From assembly GCA_020848735.1 (NCBI GenBank), contig JADLHO010000002.1, positions 1 to 52,437 of the forward strand: 52,437 nt of DNA. Reading direction: 5' to 3'. The position numbers and the translations under genes were made by a program. How positions within the stretch are numbered: the first letter of the stretch is position 1; each line of letters opens with the position of its first letter. Under the pieces are notes generated by a model. The model saw nothing but the letters and a program-made list of their open reading frames with translations, searched no databases and was not told the origin of the DNA. This DNA is from Planctomycetota bacterium (lineage in GTDB: Bacteria > Planctomycetota > UBA1135 > UBA2386). Shown here piece after piece: positions 1-8,462 of the stretch.

Positions 1-108
1 GACGTAGGGCGTCGGGTCGGCGCCGTTCGGCACCGACCAGGTGTTCTGGGCGGAGGCGATGACCGCCGCCAATGCCGTGAACGTGAGACCGCGGGACGCG
101 AGGTGCAT
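1..108 (-). CDS. Exported protein, N-terminal fragment (runs off the window)
   Basis: The minus strand reads from an ATG at 106-108 to the window edge with no stop. The 36 visible residues begin MHLASRGLTFTALAAVIASA followed by QNTWSVPNGADPTPYV. This is a basic n-region, a hydrophobic core and an Ala-Ser-Ala type signal peptidase I site before Gln, so the product is probably secreted. The rest lies outside the window and no function can be assigned. It is divergent from the exported protein at 232, so 109-231 should hold promoters for both. Confidence 0.55.
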   Translation of the reverse strand, partial: MHLASRGLTFTALAAVIASAQNTWSVPNGADPTPYV

Positions 109-231
109 GGGCAGGTCCGAGACGGAGCCGAGGGCAGCGCGGAGATCCTAGCCGGGCCGTCGCGGTCGCGGTCGGCGCGGACCGCGCGCCCGGAGCACGG
201 TCGTGCCGCGTCCGGGCTAGCCTCTCCGCCC

Positions 232-1242
232 ATGCGCGCACTCCTCTCCCTCTGCGTCGCCCTCGCCGCGTTCGCCGCCCCCGCCGCGAGGTCGCAGGCG
301 ATCGTCCTCCCCCCGAGCGCCGACACCTTCGCCGATCAGAGCCAGCCCGCATCGGGCTTCGGCAGTTCCGCGGAGCTCGGCTTCGGCAAGAACTTCACCT
401 CGACGCCGAGCTTCACGGTCTGGTTCATGCGGGCCTACCTCGCCTTCGACCTCCAGCCGATCCAGACCACGGGGCGCTGGCCGACGCGGGCCGTCCTGCG
501 CTGGTACCAGAACCGCGCGAGCGCCGCCGGTTGCCTCGACGTGAGCGTGCACCGCGTGAGCTCGCCCTGGACCGAGGCCGGCGTGAGCTGGCAGAACCGG
601 CCGACGCACGACGCGGCGGTGATCGCGCGCGCCTGCGTCGGCGCCGCGTCGGGCAATGGCTGGAAGGAGGCCGACGTCACCGCAGTCGTGCAGGCCTGGC
701 TGCTCGGCAGCACGCCGAACTTCGGCCTCGTGATCAAAGACCCGAGCGAGAGCAGCGCGGGCGCCGCGCGGCCCGGCTTCGCCCACAGCCGCGAGGCCGG
801 CCCCACGCTCAGCCCCTACCTCGAGGTCGAGTTCGCCCAGCGCTTCGGCTTCGGCTGCTCGATGCGCGCGCTGCTGCCGATCTCGGACGTGACGGCGGGA
901 CGGCCACGGCTCGGCGAGTCCTTCACGCTGGGCACGATCGGCCTGATCTCGGGCTCGACCTTCGGCGTGCTCTTCGGCCTCAGCAACACGAGCTGGAGCG
1001 GCGGTGCCCTGCCCTGGTCGATGGCGCCCCTCGGCTTCGCGCACTGCGATCTCCTGGTCGCACCCGACATCAGCGCGAGCTTCGGCGCGGTGCCGGGCAA
1101 CTCCTTCGATCTCGTGGTGCCCCTGCCCGCGCAGAACTCGCTCGATGGCACGCCGCTGTTCATGCAGGTGCTCGCGGTGCCGCCGATCCCTGGGCTTTGG
1201 CTCGAGGTCGGCAATGGGGTCTCGGTGGTGCTGCGGATCTGA
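232..1242 (+). CDS. Exported DNRLRE-like (CBM96-type) protein with shared C-terminal module
   Basis: 336 residues from the ATG at 232; an upstream in-frame ATG at 103 only adds a low-complexity Arg-rich leader. Residues 1-22 are a signal peptide (MRALLSLCVALAAFAAPAARS). Residues 25-200 look like the DNRLRE beta-sandwich seen in extracellular carbohydrate-binding proteins: ADTFADQ near the start, a RAYLAFDL strand, and the WQNRPT and ADVTAVVQAWL strings typical of that fold. From about residue 200 (GFGCSMRALLPIS onward) comes the roughly 120-residue C-terminal module also found in four other exported proteins here. A TAGCCT hexamer lies 8 nt before the start. The role is inferred as cell-surface or secreted; no catalytic motif is visible. 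Confidence 0.7.
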   Translation: MRALLSLCVALAAFAAPAARSQAIVLPPSADTFADQSQPASGFGSSAELGFGKNFTSTPSFTVWFMRAYLAFDLQPIQTTGRWPTRAVLRWYQNRASAAGCLDVSVHRVSSPWTEAGVSWQNRPTHDAAVIARACVGAASGNGWKEADVTAVVQAWLLGSTPNFGLVIKDPSESSAGAARPGFAHSREAGPTLSPYLEVEFAQRFGFGCSMRALLPISDVTAGRPRLGESFTLGTIGLISGSTFGVLFGLSNTSWSGGALPWSMAPLGFAHCDLLVAPDISASFGAVPGNSFDLVVPLPAQNSLDGTPLFMQVLAVPPIPGLWLEVGNGVSVVLRI

Positions 1243-1346
1243 GCGACGCGGCGGCGCGTCTGGCGAACCGGGCTGGGGAAAGACGCGGGCCAGCCGAGCC
1301 CGCCGTGATGCCGCGCCGCGCGAGTCACGCGTGAGCGAGCTCTCGA

Positions 1347-4328
1347 TCAACGCCCCAGCACGACGTCGAGCAACGCCGTCGAGGACAGCGCGCCGAAGAG
1401 ACCGGCGCCCGCGTCGGCCGTGACCCAGTGGAAGTAGAGCTCGAGGCCGAGCAGGGCCGTGTCGAGAGGGATGGGCACCGGCATCTGCGCGGCGCCGAGC
1501 GCGTCGGTCGAAGCGAAGAAGAGGACGTCGGCGGAGATCTTCGCGCCGCAGGCATTGCGATCCCCATCGGGGAGGAGCGCGAAGCCGGCGAGCAACGCGC
1601 ACGGTGCGCCCGCGCGCGCCTGGCTCAGCGCCACGCGGAAGCCCGCGTCGCCGAGCAAGGGAGCACCGCTGGCAGCGATCCGCGGCACCCCCGCGCTGCC
1701 CGCGCAGCCGTTCCCCAGCACCGCGGCCAGCGCCGCACCGAGCTCGGCGAAGGCCACCGCGTGCGGCTCGCGACCGGCATCGGGTGACCGCGCGCTGAAG
1801 AACACGTGGTCCGTCGCGATCGAGAAGCTGCTCGGATCCGAGCCGCGCGCGCCGGGCCAGATCTCGGCGAGGACGCGCGTGCCGGCGGCGCTGCCGTCGC
1901 TGATCCACGGTTCTGCGCCATAGGGGGTGGTGCGCGCCGAGAAGAGCAGCAGGCGGCTCGCGCCGAGGCCGAGGAGCTGCTGCGGCGAAGACGATCCCGC
2001 GCCCGGGATGATGTCGCGCACCATCGCCGTGCCCGCCGGCGTGCCGTCCGTCGACCACGGCTCCCCCTGATGGATGAAGAACAGGCGATCGCCGGCGACG
2101 CTGAGCTCGGCACCGGTCTCCCCTATGGCGAGGAACGGCAGGGTCCCTCCCGCGGTGCCGTCGCTCGACCACAGGTCGCGGGCATCGCTCGCGCGGACCG
2201 CGACGGTGAACCAGGTGCGACCCGCGAACTCGACGAAGGGTGAAGGCGACGACGACTCGCTTCCGGCGAGGACGTCGAGCACGCGGTAGGTCCCCGCTGC
2301 CGTGCCGTCGCTGACCCAGGGCTCCATGTCCTGGTCGAGGGTGGGATGCGCCACCGATCCGCTGAACCAGAGACGCCCGGCGCAGGGTGTGAGTCCGGAG
2401 ATCCGCGAGCCCAAGGGGCCTGGCCGAAGATCCGCGACGAGCAGCGTCCCGGCAACCGTGCCGTCGGTCTGCCAGAGCTCGCGACCATGGGCCGCGTCGT
2501 TCGCGGTGAACCAGACGCGATCCCCCCAACGGACGAACGAGTCGGGCGCCGCGGCGCTGCCGGCGTCGATGTCGATGAGCACCGTGCCGGCTCGAGTGCC
2601 GTCACTCGACCAGAGCTCCAAGCCCTCCGGTCCGTTCGCCGCGAACACGAAGCGAGCTTCGAGAGCGGTCAGGCCGGCGGGGTTCGAGCCCTGCGGCCCC
2701 AGGACCAGGTCGGCGAATCGGCTGGTCCCCGCCGCCGTTCCGTCCGAGACCCAGAGCTCGCGCCCCGCGAGCACGTCGCTCGCCGAGAACCAGAGGGAAC
2801 CGCGCCACTCGAGGAACTCACCGGGGGAGGAAGGCTCCGCACCCGGCGCCAGGTCGGCGAGGACATGCGTCCCCGCCGCGCTGCCATCGCTCAGGTAGAG
2901 CTCTCGACCCGACGTTCCGTCGTCGGCAGCGAAGACCGCGCGCGCGCCGAAGGCCGCGAACTCGCCGGGGTCGGAGCCGAGCGCCGTCCTGCCGAGCTCG
3001 GCGAGGAGCACCGTGCCTGCGGCCGTGCCATCGCTGATCCAGGCCTCGGCACCCCGCACGCCGTCGATCGCTCGGAACACGAGGCGGCTGCCGAGCACTC
3101 CCAGCGGCCAGATGCTGGCACCGCCGAACGGATTGATGTCGGCGACGAGCTGCGTGCCGCTCGCGCTGCCATCGCTGACCCAGAGCTCCTCGCCGTAGCT
3201 CCAGTGCTGCGCTCTGAAGAACACGCGCGAGCCGACGGCGATCAGGTTGCTCGGGTACGCGTCCCACACGCCGTTCCAGATGTCGCGCACGAGGTAGGTC
3301 CCGGCCGGCGTGCCGTCGGTCGCGAACAGCTCGACGCCGTGCGTCGCGTCGCGGGCGCGGAAGAACGCCAGATTCCCGGCGACCACCGCCGCGCCAATCG
3401 GATAGGTCGGCCCGGGGTTGGGCGTGATGTCGAGGAGGAGCGTCGTCCCCGCCGGACTGCCATCGCTCACCCACATCTCCGCGCCGTGCACGCCGTCGTC
3501 GGCGACGAAGAGGAAGCGGGATCCGAACGCGCGGAGTCCAGAGGGACGGCCGACGAAGCCCGTCGCGAGCCGCACGGTGCCGGCCACGCTGCCGTCGCTC
3601 AGCCAGATCTCGCCGGTGACGGACGATCCCGTTCCCCTCGTGCTCGCGATCACGATTCGCCCGCTCCACGCCGCGAGTTCGACCGCGGTGCCGTAGTCGA
3701 TCGCCGGCGCGATCTCGACGGTGCCCGCCGCGCTGCCGTCGCTCCGGAACACGCGACCGGTGTTCGAGGCCACGCAGTACAGAGTCGCGCCGACTCCGGC
3801 GAACTGGGTCGGGTTCACGGGCTGCGCGTTGGAAGGATCGACTTCCCGCGTGCCGGCGGGCGTGCCATCGCTGACCCACAGTTTCGGGTAGGCGGAGGTC
3901 CATGCGGTGAAGAAGAGCAGGTTGCCGACGGCGAGCGGCGGAGCGCCAGGGGAGCGCATCGCGGTGCTCAGTCGCAGCGTGCCCGCGGCGCTGCCGTCGC
4001 TGAACCACAGCAATGCGCTGCGGCCGGTGAAGACGACCCCTCCGGCAAAGGCCGCCAAGTCGGTGGGCCACTCGCCGTCGGTGCCCGGGAAGAGGTCGGC
4101 GACCAGCCGCGTACCGGCCGCGCTGCCGTCGCTGACCCAGAGCTCATCGCCGTGGACCTGGTCGTTCGCGCTGAAGAACAGGCGTCCGCCGGACACCGCC
4201 GACTCGACCGTCCACACTCCCGAAGGTGAGACGTCGAAGCCGCCGTGCACGTCCCGGAGCATCGACTGGGCGAAGGAGACCGGCGATGCGACGAGGAGGA
4301 TCGCGAACGCGAAGCCATTGTGGGCCAT
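1347..4328 (-). CDS. Exported ELWxxDGTxxGT-repeat protein
   Basis: 993 residues from the ATG at 4326-4328, chosen because it starts a signal peptide (MAHNGFAFAILLVASPVSFA) and is preceded by GGTGAG at good spacing; the upstream in-frame extension has no signal features. I count 17 copies of a DG(S/T)xxGT core at roughly 45-60 residue intervals, most preceded by ELW or similar. This is the ELWxxDGTxxGT repeat family, thought to form a beta-propeller-like extracellular structure. The last ~130 residues (from about GNGCAGSAGVPRIAASG) are the C-terminal module shared with neighbouring exported proteins. It is convergent with the DNRLRE gene. No enzymatic residues are recognised; the likely role is adhesion or a surface scaffold. 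Confidence 0.8.
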   Translation of the reverse strand: MAHNGFAFAILLVASPVSFAQSMLRDVHGGFDVSPSGVWTVESAVSGGRLFFSANDQVHGDELWVSDGSAAGTRLVADLFPGTDGEWPTDLAAFAGGVVFTGRSALLWFSDGSAAGTLRLSTAMRSPGAPPLAVGNLLFFTAWTSAYPKLWVSDGTPAGTREVDPSNAQPVNPTQFAGVGATLYCVASNTGRVFRSDGSAAGTVEIAPAIDYGTAVELAAWSGRIVIASTRGTGSSVTGEIWLSDGSVAGTVRLATGFVGRPSGLRAFGSRFLFVADDGVHGAEMWVSDGSPAGTTLLLDITPNPGPTYPIGAAVVAGNLAFFRARDATHGVELFATDGTPAGTYLVRDIWNGVWDAYPSNLIAVGSRVFFRAQHWSYGEELWVSDGSASGTQLVADINPFGGASIWPLGVLGSRLVFRAIDGVRGAEAWISDGTAAGTVLLAELGRTALGSDPGEFAAFGARAVFAADDGTSGRELYLSDGSAAGTHVLADLAPGAEPSSPGEFLEWRGSLWFSASDVLAGRELWVSDGTAAGTSRFADLVLGPQGSNPAGLTALEARFVFAANGPEGLELWSSDGTRAGTVLIDIDAGSAAAPDSFVRWGDRVWFTANDAAHGRELWQTDGTVAGTLLVADLRPGPLGSRISGLTPCAGRLWFSGSVAHPTLDQDMEPWVSDGTAAGTYRVLDVLAGSESSSPSPFVEFAGRTWFTVAVRASDARDLWSSDGTAGGTLPFLAIGETGAELSVAGDRLFFIHQGEPWSTDGTPAGTAMVRDIIPGAGSSSPQQLLGLGASRLLLFSARTTPYGAEPWISDGSAAGTRVLAEIWPGARGSDPSSFSIATDHVFFSARSPDAGREPHAVAFAELGAALAAVLGNGCAGSAGVPRIAASGAPLLGDAGFRVALSQARAGAPCALLAGFALLPDGDRNACGAKISADVLFFASTDALGAAQMPVPIPLDTALLGLELYFHWVTADAGAGLFGALSSTALLDVVLGR

Positions 4329-4398
4329 TTTGATCTCACCGAAGCCCGAGGAGCGTAACGCGCCGCACGCATCCGGTGTCGAAGCCGTGCCCGCGCGC

Positions 4399-4638
4399 TC
4401 ACCAAGCACTGGCCGCCCTACGTGACCAGCCAGAGCCCGGCGACGAATCGCATGGCCCGATCGAACGTGCGCCGACCACGGATCCCAGGTCGCCAAGGAG
4501 CGCGAGATCCATCGGGCTCGGCAAGTCTGGCAGCACCAGCGCGGGGCCACGGCTGCCAGCCAGGCGCTGCAGCAGCGGTTCCTTCGAGGGACCCACCAGA
4601 TCGCGGCCCTTGTGCATCCCGCCGACGACGTCGAACAT
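4399..4638 (-). CDS. Doubtful 79-residue ORF in the 4329-4646 gap
   Basis: The 318 bases between the divergent ELWxxDGT and kelch genes have no confident gene. A minus-strand ORF from an ATG at 4636-4638 (MFDVVGGMHKGRDLVGPSKE...) has coding-like codon choice for about 55 codons. It then changes to Ser/Arg-rich sequence, while another frame supplies a better-looking end (FDRAMRFVAGLWLVT then a stop at 4418). This could be a decayed, frameshifted gene remnant or chance in GC-rich DNA. No family is recognised. Promoters for both flanking genes must also lie here. Confidence 0.15.
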   Translation of the reverse strand: MFDVVGGMHKGRDLVGPSKEPLLQRLAGSRGPALVLPDLPSPMDLALLGDLGSVVGARSIGPCDSSPGSGWSRRAASAW

Positions 4639-4646
4639 CCGCCGCC

Positions 4647-6011
4647 ATGCTCGCGCGCATCCCGGCCCTCACGGTCGGCGCTTCATTCGCGGTTCTCGCG
4701 GCCACCGCGGCGCGGGCGCAGTCCTGGTCCCCCGTCCCGAGCGGGCTGGCCCCGCCCGCACGCGCGAACCATGCGGGCGCCTATGACGTGCAGAGATCGC
4801 GCTTCGTGATCTTCGGCGGGATCGTCGGGGGGAGCCTCCTGAGCGACACCTGGGAGTTCGACGGGTTGCGCTGGCATGCGCGCTCGCCGCTCCACTCGCC
4901 GCCGCCCCTGCTCGCGCATGCCATGGCGTACGACGCCGTGCGCGGCCGCTGCGTCCTCTTCGGGGGCGCCCGCGCGACGCCGGACTCGAGCGCCGTCGCC
5001 GAGACCTGGGAATGGGACGGCACCGACTGGACGCAGCTCCGGCCGGCGACGGCACCGTCGGCGCGACTCGGTCATGCGATGGCCTTCGATTGGGTCCGCA
5101 GCCGCGTCGTGCTCTTCGGCGGCCGCAATGCGGGCAGCGTGCACGAGAGCGATACCTGGAGCTTCGACGGCAACACCTGGACGCGCATCGCCACGAGCGG
5201 ACCCTCGGCCCGTTGCTGCTTCGACCTCGCCTTCGATTTCGCGAGCGGTCGCATCCTCCTGTTCGGCGGTTGGAACCAGGTCGTCCTCGGCGACACCTGG
5301 GACTTCGACGGCACGAACTGGGTCCAGCGGGCCACGCCGCTCGCGCCGTCGGCTCGCTGGGGCCACCGGATGGCCGACGATCTCCGGCGCGGCGTCGTCG
5401 TCCTGCACGGCGGGAACGGCGCCGCGATCGAGACCTGGGAATGGGGCGGCGCGAGCTGGTCGCTCCGCTCGACGAGCTCGCAGGCGGCCAGCCTCAACGC
5501 GGTGTTCGAATTCGATTGGGCCGTCGGGCGCCCCACGCTGTTCGGCGGCTCGCCGGCCGGCCAGGGCGAGAGCGATGCGACCTGGACCTATGGCAATGCG
5601 ATCCAGGCCGCGGTGACCGCGTACGGCAGTCCCTGCCCCGGGCCGCTCGGCACACCCCGCCTGGCCCTGGCCGGCCCCTCCCTGCCGTGGCTGGGTCAGT
5701 CGTTCCTGCTGCAGAGCTCTGGTTCGTCGGGTGCGACCCTGCTCGGCTTCGGCTGGTCCAACACGAGCTTCGGCGCCGTCAACCTCCCGCTGGCGCTCGC
5801 ACCGTACGGCGCGCCGGGCTGCAGCCTGCTCGCGAGCCAGGAGCTCGCGTACGGGATCGGCGCTCCGTCGACCTTCGGCGTCGCCGTGCCCTACCTGCCG
5901 GGAGTCGCGGGGCTCACGTTCTACGCGCAGTCGATCGTCCTCGACCCGGCGGCCAATGCGCTGGGGATCACGAGCTCGAACGGACTCGCGCTGACCATCG
6001 GTTGGCGCTGA
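4647..6011 (+). CDS. Exported kelch-repeat protein with shared C-terminal module
   Basis: 454 residues. The ATG at 4647 is preferred because it begins a signal peptide (MLARIPALTVGASFAVLAAT, then AARAQS); no good ribosome binding site precedes it. Residues about 35-320 contain six kelch-type blades ending in DTWEFDG, ETWEWDG, DTWSFDG, DTWDFDG, ETWEWGG and ATWTYGN, each followed by a strand with FGG, so a six-bladed galactose-oxidase-like propeller is expected. Residues about 325-454 (PCPGPLGTPRLALAGPS onward) are the C-terminal module shared with the DNRLRE and ELWxxDGT proteins. No copper-site residues were identified, so this is a binding or structural propeller by inference. Confidence 0.8.
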   Translation: MLARIPALTVGASFAVLAATAARAQSWSPVPSGLAPPARANHAGAYDVQRSRFVIFGGIVGGSLLSDTWEFDGLRWHARSPLHSPPPLLAHAMAYDAVRGRCVLFGGARATPDSSAVAETWEWDGTDWTQLRPATAPSARLGHAMAFDWVRSRVVLFGGRNAGSVHESDTWSFDGNTWTRIATSGPSARCCFDLAFDFASGRILLFGGWNQVVLGDTWDFDGTNWVQRATPLAPSARWGHRMADDLRRGVVVLHGGNGAAIETWEWGGASWSLRSTSSQAASLNAVFEFDWAVGRPTLFGGSPAGQGESDATWTYGNAIQAAVTAYGSPCPGPLGTPRLALAGPSLPWLGQSFLLQSSGSSGATLLGFGWSNTSFGAVNLPLALAPYGAPGCSLLASQELAYGIGAPSTFGVAVPYLPGVAGLTFYAQSIVLDPAANALGITSSNGLALTIGWR

Positions 6012-6112
6012 CCCGGTCACCGCGATCCGCGCGGATGGCCGCGTGACTTTCGCGCGGGTTCCCGGTGCAATCCCGAGCGACACCTCGAACTCGAACCGAC
6101 GAACGAAAGCCC

Positions 6113-6754
6113 ATGGCCAACCTGGATGACGCCCGCAAGGCTGCCCTGCTCCCCTCGGAATACGGCTCCTTCCTCCGCTTCATCGGACAATCGAAGGGCT
6201 ATCAGGTCGAGTCGTACCAATACGGGAAGTGCCAGGCGAAGATCTACACGGAGCCCGGGGACAAAGGCGGCGCCAAGAAGAGCGAAGGCATCAAGCACGC
6301 GATCAAGACCGTCATCAGCAACGGCTACGCCCTGCGCGGCGAGGTCCGCGTCTACTGCGCGATGTCGTTCGAGGCCCAGAACCGCGCCTTCCATCGCGAC
6401 CCGGGCTGGAACTCGATCTGTTACATCACGCTCGGCAAGGAGGTGATGGCCGCGGCGGACCGCGACAGCATCTCGCAGCAATCCCACCCGGGCTTCGAGC
6501 GCGAGACGGTGACCTGCATCCACGAGATCGGCCACCACCTGCACGAGCTCAGCGCGGGCGACGTCGAGTTCTGGGGCACCGGCAGCAGCCTGTCCGGCCG
6601 GCCCGTCAACGCCGCGGAGCTGAGCCAATACGCGGGCACGAACAAGAAGGAGTTCGTCGCCGAGGCCTTCGCCGCGATGAACATCGGCCGCAAGCTCTCG
6701 GCGGCGGCGATGAAGGAATACCGGGACTACAACGGGCCGATGATCGGGGGCTGA
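6113..6754 (+). CDS. Putative cytosolic zinc metallopeptidase (HEIGHH)
   Basis: 213 residues from the ATG at 6113; a longer start at 6065 is possible. There is no signal peptide or membrane segment. The motif HEIGHHLHEL puts the HExxH zinc site at His137/Glu138/His141. KEFVAEAF follows at 179-186, where Glu184 is a good candidate for the third, gluzincin-type ligand, as in ATLF-like toxin peptidases and phage-associated peptidases. The N-terminal ~110 residues are charged and unfamiliar. It stands alone, convergent with the DUF3226 gene 46 bp downstream. The substrate is unknown. A housekeeping protease, a toxin-like effector domain, or a peptidase acting with the neighbouring ATPase pair are all possible. 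Confidence 0.6.
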   Translation: MANLDDARKAALLPSEYGSFLRFIGQSKGYQVESYQYGKCQAKIYTEPGDKGGAKKSEGIKHAIKTVISNGYALRGEVRVYCAMSFEAQNRAFHRDPGWNSICYITLGKEVMAAADRDSISQQSHPGFERETVTCIHEIGHHLHELSAGDVEFWGTGSSLSGRPVNAAELSQYAGTNKKEFVAEAFAAMNIGRKLSAAAMKEYRDYNGPMIGG

Positions 6755-6800
6755 GGGCGCGGGGGATCAACCACTGGCGAGAATGGGTCGCGCGGACCGA

Positions 6801-7463
6801 TCAGCGAGCGCTGAAGCCCTTCAGGAAGTCCCGCAGCCTCGTCAGCACGTTCGAGCCGAGATCGAACACGCGTGCCTGCGCTCCCGCGCCGAGCCGCGGA
6901 TCGTCCGGGTTCCGCACTGCGAGCAAGGCTCCGATCCTCACCTTGTCGAGCTTCTTCGGGACGGCACCTACGGCCCGCATGCAATCGACGAACGACTCGA
7001 TGCAGGCCTTCGCGTGAGCGTTCACCGGGTCCCTTGCCCACGACCGCCAGACGAGCGTCTCGATCTCACCGGGGTCGTCGCGCTGCTCGCCCGGCAGCAC
7101 GAAACAACCGATCCAACATCCAGAGGGCGATCGGGCCCAGCCACCGGCCGTCGGGACCTCCGCGCCCGTCGCCTTCCGTAGCAAGTGCACGAGTCGCTCG
7201 AGGCGCGCGGCGGGCTCCTCGTCGCCGTCGGCCACGACGGCGATGGATTTCTTCTCTCGCAGCTTCTGGGGATCGATCCAGGCTCGCAGGACGTCATCCA
7301 TCCCGGCCTTGCCGTTGCAGGTCTTGATGTGGACCTTGCGAGCCCCGTCACCCTCCTGATCGCCGATCCCCATCGACTCGAAGAGTTCCGCGAAGAAGCG
7401 CAAGTCGCTCTCGCCCTCGACCAGAAGGTGTCGGTCGTGCTCGTTCTCGTCCCAGGGTCTCAT
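6801..7463 (-). CDS. DUF3226 family, Toprim-like putative nuclease subunit
   Basis: 220 residues from an ATG at 7461-7463 that overlaps the stop of the upstream ATPase gene by 4 nt (ATGA), so the two are translationally coupled. The N-terminus reads LLVEGESD with Glu16, and a later strand reads AVVADGDEEP with Asp79 and Asp81. This is the Glu plus DxD arrangement of Toprim-fold nucleases. The rest (PSGCWIGCFVLPGE, then a Glu-rich GEIETLVW segment) fits DUF3226. Family knowledge: OLD-family systems join an ABC-type ATPase to a Toprim nuclease, sometimes on two polypeptides as in PARIS (AriA/AriB, where AriB is DUF4435). That this protein cuts nucleic acid is inference. Confidence 0.7.
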   Translation of the reverse strand: MRPWDENEHDRHLLVEGESDLRFFAELFESMGIGDQEGDGARKVHIKTCNGKAGMDDVLRAWIDPQKLREKKSIAVVADGDEEPAARLERLVHLLRKATGAEVPTAGGWARSPSGCWIGCFVLPGEQRDDPGEIETLVWRSWARDPVNAHAKACIESFVDCMRAVGAVPKKLDKVRIGALLAVRNPDDPRLGAGAQARVFDLGSNVLTRLRDFLKGFSAR

Positions 7464-8425
7464 CGGAGGTCGACGTCCCCGCGGACGGCCGCGTCGATCA
7501 GCTCGCGGTCGAGCACCCGACCCTGCACTCCTTCCGAAGACCGCTCCCCGGAGCGAAAGAGCTGGATGAGCCGCAACTCATCGCGACTCTCCGGAGCGAA
7601 TGCGGCGTGAGCCGCCAGGATGCACTCGTGACTGTGGGTCGCCACGAAGACCTGCGTCCCGAGCTGACGCGCGGCCGCGCCGAGCCCGGCCCAGATCCTC
7701 GGCAGGAGCGAGAAATGGATGCCATTCTCGATCTCGTCGACGAGGTAGACCTGCGGCCCCTTGGCCAGAAGCTCCGAGAAGATCTCCACGAGGCGACTCA
7801 GTCCGTGGCCGACCTGGATCAGGGGAATGCGTTCGCTGAGACCGAGATCCACCTCGATGTACGGGGAGACCTTGGGCGAAGCGCGGAGCCGGATCCTCCG
7901 GACGCGCGGATCCACCTGCTTCAGGAGGCTCTCGATCGCCTCCTCACCGCCCTTCTTGCTCATCGCCTCGTCGAAGGATCGCACGAGGTCTTCCTCCCCG
8001 CGCATGAGTGGGGAAACGCTCTGACATCGGACCCGGTCGCCGTCGCTGGACCCGGACCATCCCGCGCTGAGGTTGTGCGAGTGGTACGGAAGATGGGGCG
8101 GCGCTGGAACCGCGGAGCGGCCGTGTACGAAGACCTCCACCGTGCGCTCCGGCCCGCGCTCGCAGTCGCCGAGGAGCTGGCACTTCGACTCGGCACCGTC
8201 CCGGACAAGCCATGGGAAGTACCCGTTGTGCCCGGTCGGGGAGCGAGGCCGCAGCAACCCCGGCAGATCGTCGAAACGACCTGGCTGGCAGAGGATCCAG
8301 ATCGCTTCCAACAGCGAGGTCTTGCCCGAGTTGTTGCGGCCGACGATGAGGTTGACGCGGCCCAAGCCGCCGAGCTCGAGTTCGGCAAAGCCCCTGAAGT
8401 TGCGGAGGTGCAGCCGGGTGAACAC
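7460..8425 (-). CDS. AAA/ABC-type ATPase (AAA_15/AAA_21-like), partner of DUF3226
   Basis: 321 residues from a GTG at 8423-8425 (VFTRLHLRNFRGF); this start puts the standard F-R-G-F strand just before the P-loop. Walker A is GRNNSGKTS (29-37), a signature-like GHGLSRL lies at 206-212, Walker B is VYLVDEIENG (226-235) and the switch is THSHE (263-267). There is no long coiled coil, so it is a small AAA_15/AAA_21-type protein like the ATPase part of OLD or AriA rather than SbcC/Rad50. A promoter-like pair (TTCTGC, 17 nt, TATCGT) ends 8 nt before the start. It heads a two-gene operon with the DUF3226 gene. A defence role is inferred from architecture; a housekeeping repair role is the alternative. 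Confidence 0.8.
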   Translation of the reverse strand: MFTRLHLRNFRGFAELELGGLGRVNLIVGRNNSGKTSLLEAIWILCQPGRFDDLPGLLRPRSPTGHNGYFPWLVRDGAESKCQLLGDCERGPERTVEVFVHGRSAVPAPPHLPYHSHNLSAGWSGSSDGDRVRCQSVSPLMRGEEDLVRSFDEAMSKKGGEEAIESLLKQVDPRVRRIRLRASPKVSPYIEVDLGLSERIPLIQVGHGLSRLVEIFSELLAKGPQVYLVDEIENGIHFSLLPRIWAGLGAAARQLGTQVFVATHSHECILAAHAAFAPESRDELRLIQLFRSGERSSEGVQGRVLDRELIDAAVRGDVDLR

Positions 8426-8433
8426 GGGGACGG

Positions 8434-8462
8434 ACGATAGCCGAGGGATTGCGCACGCAGAA
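8434..8462 (-). promoter_or_regulatory. Candidate promoter of the ATPase/DUF3226 pair
   Basis: On the minus strand, TTCTGC (8462-8457), a 17 nt spacer and TATCGT (8439-8434) precede the GTG at 8425. Transcription would start almost at the start codon, giving a leaderless or near-leaderless mRNA. The remainder of the 8426-8726 gap (301 bases, divergent to the VCBS gene) shows no gene or RNA that I recognise. Confidence 0.35.

Noticed and set aside
2346..4229. A 627-codon plus-strand open frame inside the ELWxxDGT gene
   Set aside because: Its apparent repeats are the antisense of the ELWxxDGT units; it has no start signal or domain.
6801..7463. DUF3226 protein considered as a ribonuclease M5 or primase-type Toprim enzyme
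   Set aside because: Length, the C-terminal DUF3226 features and coupling to an ATPase fit the OLD-like pair better; no RNase M5 or DnaG motifs are seen.
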